Below are positions 1 to 4,989 of a stretch of 7,341 nucleotides of DNA, piece after piece. The stretch is from Planctomycetia bacterium (GTDB taxonomy: Bacteria; Planctomycetota; Phycisphaerae; Phycisphaerales; UBA1924): positions 1-7,341 of the forward strand of contig SXOY01000185.1 in NCBI GenBank assembly GCA_005776545.1, given 5' to 3'. Within the stretch, counting starts at the first letter, position 1; the number at the start of each line of letters is the position of its first letter. The notes under the pieces were generated by a model that saw only the letters and a list, made by a program, of their open reading frames with translations, did no database searches and had not been told where the DNA came from. Position numbers and translations under genes: made by a program.

Positions 1-425
1 CGAGGAGTGAATCGCACAACTCGCGACGGTTGCTAGAAGTAGGGCCGAGAGCCGCTGCGAGTTTCGAGTTGATTGGCGGCCAAGATCGCTGACGGTTGAT
101 GAAATTCTCATTGTGGAACACTCCAGCCTCGCGCCAAACCCTGGTTGGGCTTGATCGAGGTGTGACACTGTGATATCGGACGCTGGTGGTGGGAACGGAC
201 CATAGAGATACTCCAAAGGAGTGCCGCGACAGAATGACAATCGGTCAGCAATAAGGTAGTTTGCAAGCACCCGATCTCCTGTCCGAGTATTAAGACGAGA
301 AAAACGACCGCAAAGCGCAACAACAAAATAGAAAAAAGAAGCAAGGTCCGATATCTTGACCCTTGTTCAAACTAGTGACAAATTGCAGGAGATATCCGCT
401 GGGTTTGGATTTCTGAAATGTCCGT
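1..425. other. Left-edge region without a recognisable gene
   Basis: I see no supported coding sequence here. The frame open from base 3 stops at the TGA at 90-92, so it could at most be the last 29 codons of a gene entering from the left, and those residues resemble nothing I recognise. Minus-strand open frames in 108-490 have runs of Leu/Phe/Cys caused by a T-rich stretch and no ribosome binding site. The right part (about 290-345, plus strand) is markedly A-rich. A 10-bp inverted repeat, GATATCGGAC at 172-181 and its complement at 346-355, is the only long repeat noticed. No tRNA or other RNA gene was recognised. Confidence 0.5.
331..364 (-). terminator. Possible intrinsic terminator of the LOG-family gene
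   Basis: Read on the minus strand, about 60 bases past the LOG stop codon, AAGG(G)TC can pair with GACCTT (six pairs, one bulged G) around a 9-base loop. It is followed after two bases by a T-rich tail, TTCTTTTTTC (plus strand 331-340). The stem is short and only half GC, so this is a weak call based on position and the T tract. Confidence 0.35.
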
Positions 426-1205
426 TCAGCTCTCCGCCAGCCACCACAGTTTGCGGGGTGTTTTCTGAATGGTCTCGCGATTGTTCTCAATGCTGGCCTG
501 AATGATCGCGGCGGCTTCGTCGAATGAATCGGTGACAGTCAGGAGTTTGATGTCTTCAGGGCTGATGGTCCCCGCCGAGACCATGCGCGACTTGAGGAAG
601 TCGATCATCGGGGTCCAGAACTCGGTGCCCATCAGAATGATCGGAAAATTCTCGATCTTCTTGGTCTGAATAAGTGTGACGGTTTCGAAGACTTCGTCAA
701 GTGTTCCAAAGCCGCCGGGGAAAACCACGAAGGCGTATGAGTACTTGACGAGCATGACTTTGCGTATGAAAAAGTAGCGGAAGTCGATGAAACGATCGAC
801 GTATGGATTGGGTTTCTGCTCCATGGGAAGGACGATGTTGCAGCCGATGGACTTGCCGCCTGACTCGCGTGCGCCGCGGTTGGCCGCCTCCATGATCCCC
901 GGTCCGCCGCCGGTCATTGTGGTGAGACCCAGCCGCGCGATACGGGTCCCAAGCTCGCGGGCCATGGCGTAATACTGGTGATCTTCTTTGAATCGTGCAG
1001 AACCAAATACTGTCACGCATGGTCCGACGAAGTGGAGTGCGCGAAAAGCCTTGATGAACTCAAAAAAGATTCGAAACGTGCGAGCCAGTTCAGTGCGCCG
1101 CCAGCGCGGGCCGGAAAGGAACGCAGAGATTTCTCTTTGGGCGCGTGGTTCTTGACTGAAAGGCCATTTGGGGCCAATTGACCCTTGAGGAGTTTGATCG
1201 GACAT
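426..1205 (-). CDS. LOG-family (TIGR00730) Rossmann-fold protein, putative nucleoside-monophosphate phosphoribohydrolase
   Basis: The 259-residue product carries the hallmarks of the LOG / 'lysine decarboxylase-like' family: G-S-A-R at 68-71, GGGPGIMEAANRGA at 99-112, an Arg-Lys pair at 148-149, and PGGFGTLDE at 163-171. In characterised relatives, the PGGxGTxxE loop and the conserved Arg and Glu bind and cleave the N-glycosidic bond of (cytokinin-type) nucleoside 5'-monophosphates. Bacterial members are cytosolic, and their physiological substrate is often unknown. The N-terminal 55 residues precede the Rossmann core and are longer than in minimal LOG proteins, as in the larger TIGR00730 subgroup. 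The ATG at 1205 is preceded in frame by a TAA only three codons upstream and lacks a clear Shine-Dalgarno. It is transcribed divergently from the LuxR-type gene, and nothing links it to the metal locus. The family assignment is firm; the substrate is not known. Confidence 0.9.
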   Translation of the reverse strand: MSDQTPQGSIGPKWPFSQEPRAQREISAFLSGPRWRRTELARTFRIFFEFIKAFRALHFVGPCVTVFGSARFKEDHQYYAMARELGTRIARLGLTTMTGGGPGIMEAANRGARESGGKSIGCNIVLPMEQKPNPYVDRFIDFRYFFIRKVMLVKYSYAFVVFPGGFGTLDEVFETVTLIQTKKIENFPIILMGTEFWTPMIDFLKSRMVSAGTISPEDIKLLTVTDSFDEAAAIIQASIENNRETIQKTPRKLWWLAES

Positions 1206-1219
1206 TCGTACTGGTTATC

Positions 1220-1233
1220 GGCCAATATTGGCC
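1220..1233. promoter_or_regulatory. Perfect 14-bp palindrome upstream of LOG gene
   Basis: GGCCAATATTGGCC is a perfect two-fold palindrome whose near edge lies 14 bp upstream of the LOG start codon. ACTGG at 1210-1214 and CCAGT at 1232-1236 form a further partly overlapping inverted pair. The position fits an operator or the core promoter region of the minus-strand gene. No cognate regulator is identified by sequence alone; the adjacent LuxR-type protein is the nearest candidate. Confidence 0.4.
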
Positions 1234-1295
1234 AGTTCCCCGCAATTAGCGGCGTGATTCAGGAATCTCCTTGCAAAGTGGCTAGAGTTCTGATA

Positions 1296-1311
1296 CCAGT
1301 GTAAACACTGG
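1296..1311. promoter_or_regulatory. 7-2-7 palindrome, candidate regulator-binding site
   Basis: CCAGTGT-AA-ACACTGG lies about 95 bp upstream of the LuxR-type gene. LuxR-type (GerE fold) proteins bind such dyads as dimers, so autoregulation or control of the divergent gene is plausible. It could fold as a 6-bp hairpin with a TAAA loop, but no T tract follows on either strand, so a terminator is less likely than a DNA operator. Confidence 0.4.
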
Positions 1312-1321
1312 GTGCTGGATG

Positions 1322-1349
1322 TGAAAACGACTAGAATTGCTGGTTTTCA
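1322..1349. repeat. Inverted repeat TGAAAAC / GTTTTCA
   Basis: Seven-base arms at 1322-1328 and 1343-1349 are perfectly complementary, separated by 14 bases. The repeat lies 56 bp upstream of the LuxR-type start codon. It is AT-rich and short, so it could be a second operator half-site pair or chance. Confidence 0.25.
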
Positions 1350-1405
1350 TGCCGCACTGACACCGAACGATTGATTTTGCAGCAGGAATGTGATGAAGGA
1401 ACGTC

Positions 1406-2074
1406 ATGAGCGAAAGTACGCACCAATTTGCACTTCCTGGACTCGCATCAGGCGAAGTGCCCTTGGCGTGGCAGGCGTTGATTGATGACACATCGTGCCT
1501 TGTCATGGTGATGGATTCAGATGGTGCGATCTACTTTGCAAATGGTGTCGCCGCAGGCTTGCTGAATAAGGCAAACGTCACCGGTCGACGACTGAGAGAT
1601 TTCACGACGATCCCGGTGGCGGAGGAACGAGTGGCGTTTATTCGTGAGGCGATTGCATCGGCAAAGGCGATTACTGTTGATGGAATGATCGCGGGGTACT
1701 GGAGGAGAATTACGTACCGACCAATTCCAAATGAAGGTGGCGGGCGGCCAATGGTGCTGGCGGTTGGGAGGATGGCGTCGAGCTTTCACGACAAAGCGCG
1801 GCCTGCGGGCGTAGTGCGTGCCAAGCATGACGATACTGGAGTATTGAATGTTTTGAGCAAACGCGAGATCGAGATTTTGTGCTATATCGGTGAGGGGCTT
1901 TCTGCTGCGGATATCGCCAAACTCCTGCATCGAAGTGTGAAGACGATCGAATGGCATCGCGTTGCGTTAGGGAACAAACTTGGAATTGCCAATCGCGTGG
2001 AACTGGCTCGCATTGCAATTCGAGCGGGATTGGTACGAACGGATGATGTCACCAACGTATTGAGTACAAAGTAA
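1406..2074 (+). CDS. PAS domain-containing LuxR-type transcriptional regulator
   Basis: The 222-residue cytosolic protein has an N-terminal sensory part (about 22-125) with a PAS-like signature around D37-S-D-G-A-I-Y-F-A-N46, then a linker and a GerE-type helix-turn-helix at about 150-210. The HTH shows L-S-K-R-E-I-E-I-L at its start, A-A-D-I-A-K-L-L in the scaffold helix, S-V-K-T-I-E-W-H-R in the recognition helix and L-G-I-A-N-R-V-E-L-A at the end. There is no phospho-receiver domain, so it should respond to a ligand, redox state or protein partner through PAS rather than act as a classical response regulator. The ATG has a good ribosome binding site (GAAGGA, 1395-1400). The recognition-helix wording is one I associate with planctomycete paralogues. 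Targets are unknown. It sits between a dyad-rich divergent region and the metal-type locus, so it could regulate itself, the LOG gene or the downstream genes. The PAS call is weaker than the HTH call. Confidence 0.85.
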   Translation: MSESTHQFALPGLASGEVPLAWQALIDDTSCLVMVMDSDGAIYFANGVAAGLLNKANVTGRRLRDFTTIPVAEERVAFIREAIASAKAITVDGMIAGYWRRITYRPIPNEGGGRPMVLAVGRMASSFHDKARPAGVVRAKHDDTGVLNVLSKREIEILCYIGEGLSAADIAKLLHRSVKTIEWHRVALGNKLGIANRVELARIAIRAGLVRTDDVTNVLSTK

Positions 2075-2108
2075 AAATCAGCAAATCCAGCTTTTTTATG
2101 GAATGATC

Positions 2109-2137
2109 TTGTCGTTGGTTCAATTCTGATGTATGCT
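2109..2137 (+). promoter_or_regulatory. Weak sigma70-like promoter ahead of the metal-type locus
   Basis: TTGTCG (2109-2114, 4 of 6 to consensus) and TATGCT (2132-2137, 4 of 6) are separated by exactly 17 bp. Transcription would start near 2144, inside the dyad at 2138-2157, which is a typical position for a repressor-controlled promoter. Planctomycete promoter consensus is poorly known, so this is suggestive only. Confidence 0.35.
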
Positions 2138-2157
2138 AATGAGAGAGGATTCTCATT
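2138..2157. promoter_or_regulatory. Fur/Zur-family-like operator dyad
   Basis: AATGAGA (2138-2144) and TCTCATT (2151-2157) are perfect inverted arms with a 6-bp spacer (GAGGAT). Fur-family boxes are commonly of the form AATGAGAAT-N-ATTCTCATT or TGA-N9-TCA. This site keeps both outer arms exactly but is one base pair longer in the middle (TGA-N10-TCA). It overlaps the predicted transcription start and the ribosome binding site of the first gene, consistent with metal-dependent repression of the whole run. The alternative is an RNA hairpin that presents the GAGG core in its loop. Confidence 0.45.
2142..2148 (+). promoter_or_regulatory. Ribosome binding site supporting the TTG start at 2157
   Basis: AGAGAGG lies 8 bases upstream of TTG 2157. 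The in-frame ATGs at 2133 and 2139 have no purine-rich sequence upstream (the preceding bases read TTCAATTCTGATGT), and both fall in or beside the predicted -10 element. This decides the start in favour of TTG, with moderate certainty. Confidence 0.45.
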
Positions 2158-2531
2158 TGGCGGCAAAGGCTCTCAATTCCAGTATTAGGTGTAGCCCCTT
2201 TATTGCGTGGTGCATTGCGGGTTTGCTCGCGTTTTTGATGACTTTGCCGCTTGTGCACGCCTCGGCCCATCAGGAATCCGAAGCGGTAGCAGGTCTGAAT
2301 TCAAGTTCCACAACACCCATTCCGGACCATCATGGGGATGACGATTCGGAAACGTGTGCCGAATGTCTTGTTCTGGTTTTCGGAAAGCACCATGGAACGG
2401 GAATTCCCTCGTCATGGGCGCAAGAGTTTTTTGGGGAATTTGGCATTGCCGCAGAAATCGCGGCAGAATCGCCTTTTGTCATCCGGCACACAATGCCGCC
2501 GCCATCGCGAGGCCCGCCGATCCTGATGTGA
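2157..2531 (+). CDS. Small secreted His/Cys-rich protein, DUF2946-like, putative metal binding
   Basis: With the TTG start, the product has 124 residues (132 from ATG 2133). A hydrophobic segment at about 14-33 is followed by A-S-A (35-37), a good signal peptidase site, so the mature protein should be exported. Right after it come potential metal ligands: H38, H58-H59, D61-D63, C67-x-x-C70 and H78-H79. The C-terminus ends in a Pro-rich R-G-P-P-like tail. A signal peptide, His/Asp-rich linker, one C-x-x-C and an (A/R)-x-P-P tail resemble DUF2946-type small proteins, which often sit beside metal genes; I base this on pattern, not alignment. Its position as first gene behind a Fur/Zur-like dyad supports a periplasmic metal-binding role (inference). 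It might instead be inner-membrane tethered if the signal is not cleaved. Confidence 0.65.
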   Translation: MAAKALNSSIRCSPFIAWCIAGLLAFLMTLPLVHASAHQESEAVAGLNSSSTTPIPDHHGDDDSETCAECLVLVFGKHHGTGIPSSWAQEFFGEFGIAAEIAAESPFVIRHTMPPPSRGPPILM

Positions 2532-2562
2532 GAGCGTCGAATTCGACTCAATCATCAGAATT

Positions 2563-2568
2563 GGAGTG
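2563..2568 (+). promoter_or_regulatory. Ribosome binding site deciding the pilin-like gene start
   Basis: GGAG (2563-2566) precedes ATG 2575 by 8 bases. The GTG at 2566-2568 would begin inside this motif and has no own binding site, so the protein should start M-I-R-K-R-R-G-F rather than three residues earlier. Confidence 0.6.
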
Positions 2569-2574
2569 ACTGTA

Positions 2575-3381
2575 ATGATTCGCAAGAGGCGTGGATTCAC
2601 GCTTATTGAATTGCTGGTGGTAATCGCCATCATCGCATTGCTGATCGCCATTTTGCTGCCCGCGCTGGGGCGGGCGAGACAGACTGGAAGTGTCGTGCGT
2701 TGTCTTTCTAACATTCGTCAGCTGGAAGTGGCGCAGACCCTCTATGCCAATGACAACAAAGAGTGGCTGATCGATGCGGGGCTGGCGCACGGGGGTTCAT
2801 CAAGCCTGGCAGAAGTGAGGCGATCGTGGCCGTTCATACTCGGCGAGTACACTGGAACGCCGGTGCTGTTGAAATCGCCGCTGGACAAGAGTCTTTCGTG
2901 GGCGAGTAGAGAAGGTGGCAGTTTCAATGGGCTGACGCTCAGTGAATTTACTGATCAGGTCTCATCGGGACTTTCGCCAAGCCCATCGTCGCTGGCGCGA
3001 TGGACAAGTTACGGTTTGAACAACTGGCTGTCACGGAGTGTAAATCCCGGATATTTCCCTCAGCGCGAACCATTTGACAGAATGAACAGGATTCAGAACC
3101 CTGCCTCCACCATTCAGTTTCTGATGATGGCGTTTGATGCAACAAGTGAATTTTCACGGTCCGATCACGTGCATGTTGAAGGTTGGGGCGATGGAGGACC
3201 GGGGTCAGCTCCGGGAATCGCTTCAAACGAAGCCGAAATCGCGGCGGCGGGAGGTCCTCAACGGACCGGCCGGTCGCTCGCCAATTACGGCTTTCTCGAT
3301 GGGCACGCGGCGACCTTGCCATTTGATTCGGTGTTTACAGATTTTGAAAAGAACAAGTTTTATCCCCCGACAGCGAACTGA
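2575..3381 (+). CDS. Type IV pilin-like (pseudopilin) protein of planctomycete type
   Basis: The product has 268 residues. It begins with a class III prepilin signal: R-K-R-R before G7, cleavage expected between G7 and F8, then F-T-L-I-E with the essential Glu at mature position +5 (E12), and a hydrophobic helix at about 8-30. A prepilin peptidase would cleave and methylate it, and it would be placed in the inner membrane or a pseudopilus. The globular part holds [11 protein letters not shown] at 196-206 and N-Y-G-F-L-D-G-H-A at 237-245, the C-terminal motif seen across the very large planctomycete pilin-like families. It lies 43 bases after the His/Cys protein and 25 before the dockerin gene, on the same strand. 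The His/Glu/Asp cluster at 198-206 could coordinate metal (inference). No pilus assembly genes are nearby, so it must use machinery encoded elsewhere. Confidence 0.85.
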   Translation: MIRKRRGFTLIELLVVIAIIALLIAILLPALGRARQTGSVVRCLSNIRQLEVAQTLYANDNKEWLIDAGLAHGGSSSLAEVRRSWPFILGEYTGTPVLLKSPLDKSLSWASREGGSFNGLTLSEFTDQVSSGLSPSPSSLARWTSYGLNNWLSRSVNPGYFPQREPFDRMNRIQNPASTIQFLMMAFDATSEFSRSDHVHVEGWGDGGPGSAPGIASNEAEIAAAGGPQRTGRSLANYGFLDGHAATLPFDSVFTDFEKNKFYPPTAN

Positions 3382-3406
3382 TGCTGCGGGATGAAAGGAG
3401 TGATGT

Positions 3407-4195
3407 ATGAAAAGCGGAAAGTGTTTTGTGTTTATTGGGGCATTGACATTCGTGTTTTCCAATAGTGCTCAAGCGCAACTGGACGAAGCAGATGTAATAC
3501 TGAGCTTGAATAGTGGTCAGCAGATCACGACCAACTCAGTGGACTCAGCAGGAGTGCTTCACGCAGGGCGGGTCTTTGGCGGGGCTTTTATCCCGTTCTT
3601 TACAAATGAACCTGGCTTTGACAGCGAAGAAGGAGTGTTTCCGCCTTTGAGCGAGATTGGTTTTCGGATTCGCGCTGCGCTTCGGTCGTGGGATGGCGCG
3701 ACATTCAACACGATCTGTGCCGAGAGAATCTCTATTCGATCTGGGCCGCTCGGGCCGGTATTGACGCCGCTGAACGACTCGATCGTCAGTGGGTTTTCGC
3801 TTGCGGTAAATTCATTTGGCAAGTTCCACCATCATCCAGGATGTCTGTTGCTTTCGGGGTCTCCGATTCCTGAACCGGATCACGGCGTGTATCTCTACGA
3901 AGCGGATTTGTTTTCAAATGTCCCGACAATCAATCCATCAAGGCCATTCTGGGTTGTGTACAACTTCGGGCGCCCGGATGCTGAACACGCAGCGGCAATG
4001 GAATGGGTGTACCGTCGCAAAGTCTGTCCCGCCGATTTCAATCTCGATCGAATTGTGGATTTCTTCGATTACCTTGATTTCGTAAGTGCATTTTCGACGA
4101 GCCTCCCGGCGTCAGATGTGAACGATGATTCTGTAGTCGATTTCTTTGACTATCTGGATTTTGTCGCGGCATTCTCACTGGGATGCAATAACTAA
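3407..4195 (+). CDS. Secreted dockerin-domain protein with His cluster and Gly-Cys C-terminus
   Basis: The 262-residue protein has a clean signal peptide (hydrophobic 6-17, A-Q-A at 21-23, mature start Q24). The central 180 residues are not a fold I recognise with certainty. They contain F-H-H-H-P-G-C at 140-146, G-V-Y-L-Y-E-A-D-L at 160-168 and P-S-R-P-F-W-V-V-Y-N-F-G at 177-188. This recalls secreted β-rich PEP-CTERM proteins that are Zur-repressed in cyanobacteria (all3515 type), but only from memory. The C-terminus has two 20-residue dockerin/EF-hand-like repeats at 210-229 and 237-256, each ending in V-D-F-F-D-Y-L-D-F-V-x-A-F. They keep the Asp/Asn calcium ligands at loop positions 1, 3, 5, 9 and 12 but lack the usual Gly at position 6. 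The protein closes with G-C-N-N, matching GC-type dockerin anchors of Phycisphaerae. The start has a strong ribosome binding site (AAAGGAG, 3394-3400). An exported, calcium-stabilised, envelope-attached metal-binding protein is the inference. Confidence 0.75.
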   Translation: MKSGKCFVFIGALTFVFSNSAQAQLDEADVILSLNSGQQITTNSVDSAGVLHAGRVFGGAFIPFFTNEPGFDSEEGVFPPLSEIGFRIRAALRSWDGATFNTICAERISIRSGPLGPVLTPLNDSIVSGFSLAVNSFGKFHHHPGCLLLSGSPIPEPDHGVYLYEADLFSNVPTINPSRPFWVVYNFGRPDAEHAAAMEWVYRRKVCPADFNLDRIVDFFDYLDFVSAFSTSLPASDVNDDSVVDFFDYLDFVAAFSLGCNN

Positions 4196-4201
4196 TACTC
4201 A

Positions 4202-4231
4202 CTGGAGGATCGGCTTCACGCTATCCTCCGG
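4202..4231 (+). terminator. Hairpin between dockerin and ABC transporter genes
   Basis: GGAGGAT (4204-4210) pairs perfectly with ATCCTCC (4223-4229) across a 12-base loop, extended by a G-U and a C-G pair at 4203/4230 and 4202/4231. It begins six bases after the dockerin stop codon. The bases that follow are CTTTGAAAG rather than a T tract, so it is at best a leaky terminator. An mRNA 3'-end stabiliser or processing site within one operon fits as well. Confidence 0.45.
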
Positions 4232-4254
4232 CTTTGAAAGCGAGAGCGGTCAAG

Positions 4255-4989
4255 ATGGTGGAAACTGCCAGGGGACAAAACGAGAATGTGCTGGAGATTC
4301 GCGATTGCGAGTTTCGGTTTCCTGATGCCGCCGCAGATGCGGCTCCGGTTGTTGCAATCAGGGAATTAACGCTGAAGGCCGGAGAGCAATTGCTCGTCAC
4401 CGCACCATCCGGGTTTGGCAAATCAACGCTTTTGTATCTCATCGCCGGTTTGCTCGATCCGGTGCGAGGACAAATCCACGTTGAGGGTCAGTGGGTTCAT
4501 GGGCTATCTGGGGCAGCGCGGGACCAATTTCGCGGCAAGTCAATCGGCATGATCTTTCAGACATTCAATCTGCTCCATGGATTCACGGCGTGCGAAAACG
4601 TCGAAGCGGCGTTGCTGTTTACCGGCGCGCCACCGCATACACATCGAGCCAAAGCTCAGGAGCTTCTTAAGAGCCTTGGTATCGAGCGTACCGATGCGAT
4701 GGTGGATGCCTTGAGCGTCGGGCAGCAGCAGCGTGTGGCCGTTGCTCGAGCGGTCGCTTGTGATCCAGTGCTTGTTCTCGCGGATGAACCGACGGCAAGT
4801 CTTGATCCAGAGAACGCAAGGAGCGCGATGGACTTGATTCGCAATACATGCAAAATGAAGAACGCCGCGCTGTTATGTGTTTCTCACGATCCTTCGCTGG
4901 CGGCGAGTTTTGATCACCGTTTGGATTTGCGCGAGGTTCGCGGCGAGCATGGAAATCTTGTATCGCAGATTGGACCGGTGGCATCATGA
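4255..4989 (+). CDS. ABC transporter ATP-binding protein, LolD/MacB-like, partner of FtsX-type permease
   Basis: The 244-residue cytosolic ATPase shows the complete ABC set: Walker A A-P-S-G-F-G-K-S-T (50-58), Q-loop Gln102 in F-Q-T-F-N-L-L, signature L-S-V-G-Q-Q-Q-R (153-160), Walker B V-L-V-L-A-D-E-P-T with catalytic Glu178, D-loop S-L-D-P and H-loop His211. Length and F-Q-x-F-N-L-L style place it in the LolD/MacB/FtsE group that works with FtsX-fold permeases. The third signature residue is Val where Gly is usual. The Gly that contacts ATP (G156) is retained, so it should be active. I use ATG 4255. An upstream in-frame TTG (4234) directly abuts the hairpin and has no spaced ribosome binding site, and the ATG itself has only a weak one, so translation may be low or coupled. 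Its stop overlaps the permease start (ATGA). With the His-rich permease and DUF3299-like neighbour it resembles the ATPase of Zrg-type zinc systems. Confidence 0.85.
   Translation: MVETARGQNENVLEIRDCEFRFPDAAADAAPVVAIRELTLKAGEQLLVTAPSGFGKSTLLYLIAGLLDPVRGQIHVEGQWVHGLSGAARDQFRGKSIGMIFQTFNLLHGFTACENVEAALLFTGAPPHTHRAKAQELLKSLGIERTDAMVDALSVGQQQRVAVARAVACDPVLVLADEPTASLDPENARSAMDLIRNTCKMKNAALLCVSHDPSLAASFDHRLDLREVRGEHGNLVSQIGPVAS

Larger units (their letters stand above)
1206..1405. other. Divergent intergenic region with several dyads
   Basis: This 200-bp space separates the minus-strand LOG gene from the plus-strand LuxR-type gene, so it must hold at least two promoters. I could not place -35/-10 pairs convincingly on either strand. 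It holds four inverted repeats: a 14-bp perfect palindrome (1220-1233), CCGC-5-GCGG (1240-1252), a 7-2-7 palindrome (1296-1311) and TGAAAAC-14-GTTTTCA (1322-1349). The stronger ones are entered separately. Confidence 0.5.

Noticed and set aside
96..112. TGA...TCA-like sequence resembling a Fur-family half-site
   Set aside because: Only one arm fits, the symmetry is poor, and no gene start lies next to it.
133..150. 18-bp imperfect palindrome (GCCAAACC / GGTTGGGC)
   Set aside because: One mismatch and only two central bases make an RNA hairpin impossible, and there is no adjacent gene for it to control.
108..344. Minus-strand open frame with a hydrophobic N-terminus followed by Cys, resembling a lipoprotein signal
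   Set aside because: The Leu/Phe run comes from the T-rich stretch on that strand, the start is a TTG without a ribosome binding site, and the rest of the product has no recognisable features.
1517..1957. Minus-strand open frame opposite the LuxR-type gene
   Set aside because: The plus-strand frame encodes unmistakable helix-turn-helix motifs; the antisense product is rich in Arg, His and Ser without domain structure.
2075..2100. Possible terminator after the LuxR-type gene (T6 run at 2092-2097)
   Set aside because: The bases before the T run contain CAGC as a direct, not inverted, repeat and I could not form a stem.
2566..2574. GTG 2566 as start of the pilin-like gene
   Set aside because: It overlaps the GGAG ribosome binding site that is correctly spaced from ATG 2575, and it adds nothing to the prepilin signal.
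4234..4254. TTG 4234 as start of the ABC ATPase
   Set aside because: It sits directly against the hairpin at 4202-4231, its only upstream GGAGG is 25 bases away inside the stem, and the extra seven residues are not part of the ABC fold.
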